A stretch of DNA of 64,000 bases from an uncultured Acetobacteraceae bacterium. Its GTDB lineage: Bacteria > Pseudomonadota > Alphaproteobacteria > Acetobacterales > Acetobacteraceae. Shown piece after piece: positions 59,018 through 64,000 of this stretch (the first letter of the stretch is position 1; every line of letters begins with the position of its first letter). The position numbers and the translations under genes were made by a program. Location of the stretch: assembly GCA_943912335.1 (NCBI GenBank), contig CALTUD010000004.1:1-64000 (forward strand). The letters run 5' to 3'. Under the pieces are notes generated by a model, which saw only the letters and a list, made by a program, of their open reading frames with translations, was not told the DNA's origin and did no database searches.

Positions 59018-59819
59018 GTGGAAAACCTCGGCCGGCTTCCTTCTCGCATCGGTGCGAGGCGATCAGATTGGCCGAATGAGGTATTCGTCGCGACGGCAAC
59101 GAAAGGTCTCGTTCAATCGCTCGACCGGGTGATGACGGTGCTGTCGGTGATCGCGGAATCGCCCGGCGGCTTGCGGCTCGGCGAGATCGCCGGCGTCACC
59201 GGGCTCGCGCCATCGACGTTCCATCGCCTGCTGGCGACGATGGAACGGCGGCGCTTCGTTCAGTTCGACCCGCGCTGCTCGGTCTGGCTGATCGGACGCG
59301 AAGCGTTCCGGGTCGGTTCGGCCTTTGTCCGGCACGCGGCCTTTGTCGCTCCGGCGATGCCGGTGATGCGTCGGCTGCGCGACGAGACGCGGGAGACGGT
59401 CAATATCGGTTCGCCCGACGACGGATGCATCGTCATTCTCGCTCAGGTGGAAAGCAGAGAGGTGATCCGCGCCATCAACATCGTCGGTGGCCGTTCGCCT
59501 TTGTCGAGCAGTGGTCTCGGCAAGGCGATCCTGTCGACGTGGGACAAGGACGCGCTGGACAGCCATCTGTCGCGGCATGGCCTGTCGCGCTCCACAGCGT
59601 TGCAGCATCACCGATGCTGCAACGATCGACGACGAACTCGCCGCGACGCGATCGCGCGGATTCGCGATCGATCGGGAGGAGCATTTCATTGGCTTGCATT
59701 GTGTCGCCGCGCCGATCTTCGGCCCGGCCGTGGTGTTTCTCGCGTCCGACGCGGCGGCCATGGTCTCGGGTACCAGCCTTGCCGTCACCGGCGGCGACAG
59801 CGCCAACGTCACGGCGTGA
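59018..59819 (+). pseudogene. IclR-family regulator, frameshifted and fused to the C-terminus of an SDR
   Basis: From about 59099 the frame encodes an IclR regulator: SLDRVMTVLSVIAESPGGLR, LAPSTFHRLLATMERRRFVQ, then the effector domain (VNIGSPDDGCIVILAQVES, LSSSGLGKAILSTW). Near 59595-59604 it loses frame. The next frame carries the continuation (SITDAATIDDELAATRSRGF, then HFIGLHCVAAPIFG). At about 59724 the IclR match stops and the same frame runs on as an SDR C-terminus (AVVFLASDAAAMVSGTSLAV, then TGGDSANVTA) to the TGA at 59817. So a deletion joined a regulator to the tail of a dehydrogenase gene. No firm start codon is seen; GTG 59018 is a guess. It follows TetR by 19 bases. Confidence 0.75.
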
Positions 59820-60172
59820 CGCCCGGCGCGCTGCGGCGGCCGGGCTTTCGATGCGCGTCCGATCGCCTGCGCGATTCTCTTGTTTTCGCTGGCTGGAAAC
59901 AAGCGGCTGCGATGCGTGCGCCGGCGGATCGACAGATCCAGGTGGAGTGATCGCAGCGAAAAGCGGTGTCCATTCTCGCGATCGGATGTCATCGACAGAC
60001 GATCGCGGGGAAACCTCCGGCCAGGGGGCTCGCGTGTGTGCATCCCGATGCGGCCACGTATGGATGGCCACCGAACGCCGTTCGTCTGCGACACCGCGAG
60101 ACGGTCGGAGGCGTCCCGCATCGGTTCGCGCGGAACGCTTCCGGGGATTCCCGGTCGTGTAAGGTGATCGGC
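59820..60172. other. 353-base region without a recognisable gene
   Basis: Apart from the hairpin at its start, I find no credible coding sequence. Open frames here are Arg/Ser-rich and lack native composition. The region separates the decayed element (57.1-59.8 kb) from the convergent porin gene and may include its distal junction, but I saw no copy of the tRNA-Ser 3' end in it. Confidence 0.5.
59821..59848 (+). terminator. Terminator after the SDR fragment
   Basis: GCCCGGC, 11-base loop, GCCGGGC, then TTTC, starting one base after the stop of the chimeric gene. It was probably the terminator of the lost SDR gene. Confidence 0.55.
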
Positions 60173-61696
60173 TCAGGGATGCGCCAGGCCGAGCAGCGGC
60201 CGCAGATAGATGATGGCGGTCATGCCGATCTCGAACCCGTCGCGAGAGGGCCGGGCGCGTGGCGCATAGTAGTTGTTGGGATTGACGATGTACTGGACGC
60301 TCGGTTCCAGCGCGATCGACGGCAGCACGAAGGTGTGGCTGTGCAGATCGAACACCATCTTGGCGTCGCTCGGCACCCGATAACCGTAACCGGCCGCCTG
60401 GCTGGATTCCGCCAGGAAACGCTTCTGCCGGCTGCCCAGCGTGCTCCAATGGATCTGCATGTTGTAGGTGTCGTTCGGATGACCCGCGAACGGCGCCTGG
60501 ATCTTCGCGCCGAGATAGGCTTCTGCCTTGATCGCGTCGTAGGTCTCGAAGCCGGAACCGGCACCGCCATAGACGGCAACCGCCGTGCCGTGCGGATTGC
60601 GCGTGCGGCCGCCATCCTTGCGCCAGACATATTGCTGACCGGTCAGGAAAACGCCCGACACGCCGGTTTCGGTCGCTGGACGAAGGCGCGGATTGGCGAC
60701 GCGGGAGGTGCCGCGCACGGTCAGGAGCGGATCGGTGATGGTGGACGAGTTGTAGTATCCGGCGAATTCGAAGGTGGACGGATAGGCCGTCTTGTCGAAC
60801 CCGCGCTTGTAGCCGATCTCGCCCATGCCGACCGCGCCGGTGGCGTTGTGCGTGTCCCAGCGCCAGCCATCGGTATGGATCAGCTTCGCGTTCGATTCCT
60901 GCGCGCCGAACTGGAAAAACACACCGTTCGCCAGGGTGAATGCCGCGCGGCCCATCCAGGACGAGAAGATCGGCGTGCTGATGCCGGCGTTCAGGGCGAT
61001 GGAGTCCTTGAAGCACGTCAGCATCTGGTCGCAATTCGGCACCAGGAAATAGCGCGTCAGGTTGGAGCGGCCGACCTCTGTATCGACATGGCCGAACAGT
61101 TTCTGTTCGTAGGTCATCACGGAGAGATAATTGCCGCGGAACAGATGCGGCGGTTGATAGCCCAGCGTGTTGTCGCCGATCTGCGGCGAGATGTTCTCGT
61201 TGTTGCGCAGGAAGAACAGGCTTTCTTCCATGTGGAAGGCGCCGCCGCGCAGGCCGAGCAGACGCTCCGTGTCGATATCGGTATCGAGCATGGCGATGCC
61301 GTTGTTCAGGCGCTGGCCGATATCGCTGCCGGCGCTGAGATTGTCCACGAAGGCATCGAGCACCAGCCCCTTGAAGGTGATGCCGCGATCGGCGAGCGGC
61401 CGGGTGACGGCGGTCAGCAGACCGTTGGTCGGGTGTTCCGCTTCCCGCGACGGCGCGATCACGCCCGGCGCGATGCGTGGCGAGATGGTGTTGGGCGTCT
61501 GGCCCGGAATGGCCGATCCTTCCGACGCCGGCAGCGTCGAGCCCATCACGGTGACGCGTTGCATCGGGGTGGCGGCAGCGATCTGGCTCTGGGTCGGGGT
61601 CTGGGCGCGGGCGGTGGCGGGCAGGACGGCAAGGCCGGCCAGAAGGATGAAACGGAGGGAGAAACCGCGCCGGGCCTGGGGATGGGGGTGGTTCAC
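60173..61696 (-). CDS. Carbohydrate porin, OprB family
   Basis: A 507-residue outer-membrane protein. The N-terminus is a signal peptide (VNHPHPQARRGFSLRFILL, then AGLAVLPATARAQ), followed by a short linker. The porin domain from about residue 85 has alternating amphipathic strands: LLGLRGGAFHMEESLFF, NLTRYFLVPNCDQMLTCF, GEIGYKRG, and the C-terminal LEPSVQYIVNPNNYYAPRA and MTAIIYLRPLLGL typical of OprB. It probably lets sugars or sugar acids into the periplasm. The GTG at 61694-61696 is chosen for AGGA seven bases upstream; an ATG at 61747 is in frame. It lies 59 bases after the MFS gene and is likely in its operon. Confidence 0.9.
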   Translation of the reverse strand: MNHPHPQARRGFSLRFILLAGLAVLPATARAQTPTQSQIAAATPMQRVTVMGSTLPASEGSAIPGQTPNTISPRIAPGVIAPSREAEHPTNGLLTAVTRPLADRGITFKGLVLDAFVDNLSAGSDIGQRLNNGIAMLDTDIDTERLLGLRGGAFHMEESLFFLRNNENISPQIGDNTLGYQPPHLFRGNYLSVMTYEQKLFGHVDTEVGRSNLTRYFLVPNCDQMLTCFKDSIALNAGISTPIFSSWMGRAAFTLANGVFFQFGAQESNAKLIHTDGWRWDTHNATGAVGMGEIGYKRGFDKTAYPSTFEFAGYYNSSTITDPLLTVRGTSRVANPRLRPATETGVSGVFLTGQQYVWRKDGGRTRNPHGTAVAVYGGAGSGFETYDAIKAEAYLGAKIQAPFAGHPNDTYNMQIHWSTLGSRQKRFLAESSQAAGYGYRVPSDAKMVFDLHSHTFVLPSIALEPSVQYIVNPNNYYAPRARPSRDGFEIGMTAIIYLRPLLGLAHP

Positions 61697-61755
61697 GCGT
61701 GATCCTGTTCGATGCGGGTGTCGCGAGGTCTCGGCATTAAATGTCATGGTGAAAC

Positions 61756-63117
61756 TTAATCGGCGGCGATCCGCCGGAAGGCCGGAGCCCCTCTGGACAG
61801 GACCAGGACGCCGAGCGCGGTGGCGGTGCCCGCGACCACCGCCAGCGACGCGCCGACGCCGGCCGGTCCGCGGAACAGGTGGTCGTTCAGGACGCCGATC
61901 AGGAACGAGCCCAGGGCGAGGCCGGCGAGCGAGTTGCAGAACAGGAAGATCGCCGAGACGCGCGAGCGCATCGCGGCCGGGGAGGCGATCTGCATGATGG
62001 TGACCGAGGTGGGCAGGGCGAAGGCGGTGAAGAACACGGCGATCGCGATCAGCGCGGAGATCTGGGTCACGGAGCCCGCGGCGGGAAACAGGACGATGGG
62101 CAGGAAGGAGCCGGTCGCGCCGAGATAGGCGGCCTTGAACGGTGCATCGCGATGGCCGCGTGCGGCGAGCGCGTCGATCAGCACGCCGCTGGCGGCGATG
62201 CCGGCGCTGCCGAACACGCCGACCAGGGCGCCCAGCAGCAGACCGACCTCGCGGGGCGCGAGATGGAAATGGCGGGCGAGAAAGGCGGGCGACCAGCTCA
62301 GCACGCCGAACACGCTCATCGCGAGCAGGCTGAAACCGAGCAGATGCGGAGCGAATACGCCGCGTCGTTCCGCGATCATGCCGAGCACCTGTTTCAGGCT
62401 CGGCACCGCATGTCCCGTGCGCGGCATCGTGCGATGCGGCACTTCGCGCACCGATCCCAGGATCACCAGGGCGAGCAGAAGGCCGGGCAGGCCGATGATG
62501 CAGAAGCAGAGTTGCCACGGATGCAGCACGAGACCGAGCGCGCGCGTGTCGCCGAGGCGGGATGCGACGGAGATGGCCCATCCGCCGAGCAGAAAGGCGA
62601 TGCCGGTGCCGAAGAACGAGCCCATGGAGAACACGGCCAGCGCGCGTCCGAGTTTCCGGGGCGGAAACAGGTCGGCGATATAGGAATAGACCGCCGGCAG
62701 GAGCACCGCCTCGCCCGCGCCGACGCAGACTCGTGCTGCGAACAATTCGGGAAAGCTCTGGGCCAGACCGCAGGCGATCGTCGCCAGGCTCCAGACTGCG
62801 ATGCCGCCCGCGATCACCATCTGACGCGGTGCGCGATCGCTCAATGCGGAGATCGGCAGGCCGAGCGTGGCGTAGAACAGCGCGAAGGCGAGGCCGTTGA
62901 GTAGGCCGAACTGCGTGTCGCTGACATGGAAGGTGGCGCGCACCGGGCCGATCAGCAGCGACAGCACCTGCCGGTCGAGATAGGAGAAGATGTAGGCGCA
63001 CAGGAACAGGCAGACCGCGATCCAGCGTCTCGACGCGGGATGCGTCGCGTTCTGCGCGTGCGTGGCCGCGAACGAAACCGTGCCCGGTTCCAGAGGCTGG
63101 GAAAGGGAATTCTGCAT
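61756..63117 (-). CDS. Major facilitator superfamily transporter
   Basis: A 453-residue inner-membrane carrier with twelve predicted helices. Loop motifs are LPISALSDRAPRQMVIAGG (the MFS G-x3-D-R-x2-R signature) and FPPRKLGRALAVFSMGSFFG. YLDRQVLSLLIGPVRATFHV near the N-terminus resembles anion:cation symporters and spinster-like carriers of hydroxy acids or aromatic acids. The ATG at 63115-63117 begins 40 residues after the frame opens; the extra part is Arg/Ser-rich and non-native. With the porin downstream it may form an outer- and inner-membrane uptake pair, but the substrate is unknown. Confidence 0.88.
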   Translation of the reverse strand: MQNSLSQPLEPGTVSFAATHAQNATHPASRRWIAVCLFLCAYIFSYLDRQVLSLLIGPVRATFHVSDTQFGLLNGLAFALFYATLGLPISALSDRAPRQMVIAGGIAVWSLATIACGLAQSFPELFAARVCVGAGEAVLLPAVYSYIADLFPPRKLGRALAVFSMGSFFGTGIAFLLGGWAISVASRLGDTRALGLVLHPWQLCFCIIGLPGLLLALVILGSVREVPHRTMPRTGHAVPSLKQVLGMIAERRGVFAPHLLGFSLLAMSVFGVLSWSPAFLARHFHLAPREVGLLLGALVGVFGSAGIAASGVLIDALAARGHRDAPFKAAYLGATGSFLPIVLFPAAGSVTQISALIAIAVFFTAFALPTSVTIMQIASPAAMRSRVSAIFLFCNSLAGLALGSFLIGVLNDHLFRGPAGVGASLAVVAGTATALGVLVLSRGAPAFRRIAAD

Positions 63118-63516
63118 GTTGCGTCGCCTGCGTGCGAGTTGACGGACCGAAGCGCGGGTTCTGCTTCGTTTCTGTTCAGCACTCGGACTCAGCCACAGGA
63201 ACAACGATGTTGCACGAAAAATCCGTTGAAAATTCACCCTTAAATGCGGTGTTCAGACAGGAACTGACCGCGAATTGATCAGCCTCTGCTTCGTTGCTGC
63301 GGAAACGGTCAGCCGAACCGATCGGGCGATGGCGAAGCGGGAATGTCGTCTGTGCGAAAACAAGAATCCTGGGATGACGATTCGCAATCATCGTTGTCGA
63401 GCACGGCGACTTCGTGTCGTTTCGTTAAAACATCGTTGTCGTGGACATGCGGAAGGGGCGAGCGGACGGGAGTCCGCTCGCCCCTGGCGAGAAAGTCCGG
63501 GACGGATGGTGGACGA
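63118..63516. other. 399-base intergenic region with a repeated motif and a terminator
   Basis: No credible gene. It holds the promoter of the MFS-porin operon. A 9-base motif occurs three times: ACAACGATG at 63201-63209 and its complement CATCGTTGT at 63389-63397 and 63431-63439, the last two within identical 11-mers 42 bases apart. A large hairpin at 63454-63485 ends the aldolase-family gene. Base composition is less GC-rich around 63195-63260, a likely promoter area, though I could not fix hexamers. Confidence 0.45.
63454..63485 (-). terminator. Strong hairpin downstream of the class II aldolase-family gene
   Basis: AGGGGCGAGCGGAC, four-base loop, GTCCGCTCGCCCCT: a perfect 14-bp stem 31 bases beyond the stop of the minus-strand gene at 63517. 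The U-tract is minimal, but it is the strongest stem in the window and well placed to end that transcript. Confidence 0.65.
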
Positions 63517-64000
63517 TCAGTCCGCGACGTCTCCGGGCCAGAGCGGGCCACGCGCTTTGCGCATCCGCCGCGTTTCCGCGCGGAACATCAGTTCCGCCGC
63601 CTTGGCGTCGCGCGTGATCCGGGCGGCGTCGCGCACGCAGGCGCTGCGGATCTCGTCGGACAGGATCACGTCCTCGCCCGGAATCATGCCGGACTGGCAC
63701 TGGAGTTCTGCCGCGCGCTGCGCGATCCACAGCAGCATGAACGTGCGCGGAATGTCGGATTCGCCGACGGCGATGCCGTGGTTGCGCAGCACCAGGACGT
63801 GCTTGTCGCCGAGGCTGGCGATCATGCGCGGGCGCTCGTCGTCGTAGAGGGTGATGCCTTCGAAATCATGATAGCCGACGCGGCCGAAGAGCTGCGCGCC
63901 ATAGAAGTTGTCGTGGCTGAAGCCGGTCTTCTTCATCGCCACCGCACAGACCGGGTTGGTGTGGGTGTGGACGATGCAGTGGATGTCGTCGCGTGCGGCG
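63517..64000 (-). CDS. Class II aldolase/adducin family protein (C-terminal part)
   Basis: The visible 160 residues at the right edge read DDIHCIVHTHTNPVCAVAM, which holds the metal-binding HTH motif of class II aldolases, then YDDERPRMIASLGD, HVLVLRNHGIAVGESDIP with the third metal histidine, and LWIAQRAAELQCQSG. Members cleave or epimerise sugar phosphates (fuculose- or ribulose-phosphate type) or act as hydroxyacid decarboxylases; this subgroup is often annotated only as aldolase/adducin family. The N-terminus is beyond the window. It is oriented like the MFS-porin pair downstream, and a strong hairpin follows its stop. Confidence 0.88.
   Translation of the reverse strand, partial: AARDDIHCIVHTHTNPVCAVAMKKTGFSHDNFYGAQLFGRVGYHDFEGITLYDDERPRMIASLGDKHVLVLRNHGIAVGESDIPRTFMLLWIAQRAAELQCQSGMIPGEDVILSDEIRSACVRDAARITRDAKAAELMFRAETRRMRKARGPLWPGDVAD

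Noticed and set aside
59880..60167. 95-codon plus-strand frame downstream of the chimeric pseudogene
   Set aside because: Arg/Ser-rich, no ribosome-binding site, no native pattern.
60173..63001. 942-codon minus-strand frame spanning porin and MFS regions
   Set aside because: Only its last 507 codons are the porin. The upper part is the MFS gene read in the wrong frame, so this is not a fusion protein.
1..64000. CRISPR array, rRNA operon, complete insertion sequence
   Set aside because: No regularly spaced repeats, no rRNA-like sequence and no transposase reading frame with terminal repeats were seen.

Overview
The window looks like part of a high-GC alphaproteobacterial chromosome, most likely an acetic acid bacterium (Acetobacteraceae). 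This is an inference from gene content: a complete hopanoid (hpn) operon, an OprB-type carbohydrate porin, a GntP gluconate permease beside zwf, and a lipoyl-domain/dihydrolipoamide dehydrogenase fusion beside sucAB. SDH, MDH and 2-oxoglutarate dehydrogenase genes together indicate an intact oxidative TCA cycle, which argues against Gluconobacter-like genera.

Layout. 1-4.4 kb: minus-strand sdhC-sdhD-sdhA (sdhA runs off the left edge), then an asd operon with two poorly known genes coupled by overlapping stop/start codons. 4.6-11.7 kb: a GH15 glucosidase, two small minus-strand genes, an AraC regulator, an AttM/BlcC-type lactonase broken by one in-frame TAG and facing a LysR regulator, and a gluconate transporter. 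11.9-26.6 kb: central metabolism (zwf, zapE, mdh, sucA-sucB-lpd, pdxA-pdxJ, an aldo/keto reductase) with intrinsic hairpins between sucA, sucB and lpd. 26.8-41.3 kb: a surface-polysaccharide region with five or six glycosyltransferases, an acyltransferase and an unusual GH4 fusion. 41.3-49.3 kb: the hopanoid operon hpnA-B-C-D-E-shc-hpnG on the minus strand. It runs by a one-base overlap into three glycosyltransferase genes, so hopanoid and glycan genes may share a transcript.

49.5-54.9 kb is accessory DNA. It holds a membrane-anchored Mrr-like protein with a degenerate active site, a PD-(D/E)XK nuclease/DUF2075 helicase directly behind it, and a polymorphic-toxin gene decayed by frameshifts but followed by an intact presumed immunity gene. 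55.0-57.0 kb: lepA and tRNA-Ser(GGA). 57.1-59.8 kb looks like the remains of an integrated element at that tRNA: an integrase relic, a divergent SDR/TetR pair around a double palindrome, and an IclR gene that is frameshifted and fused to the tail of an SDR. 60.2-64.0 kb: an OprB porin with an MFS transporter, then a partial class II aldolase-family gene.

Gene calls rest on reading the translations, recognisable motifs and gene order. No database search was possible. Regulatory calls are by eye. The best candidates for new biology are the Mrr-like/DUF2075 pair, the GH4 fused to a glycosyltransferase-associated domain, and the hopanoid-glycan transcriptional link.
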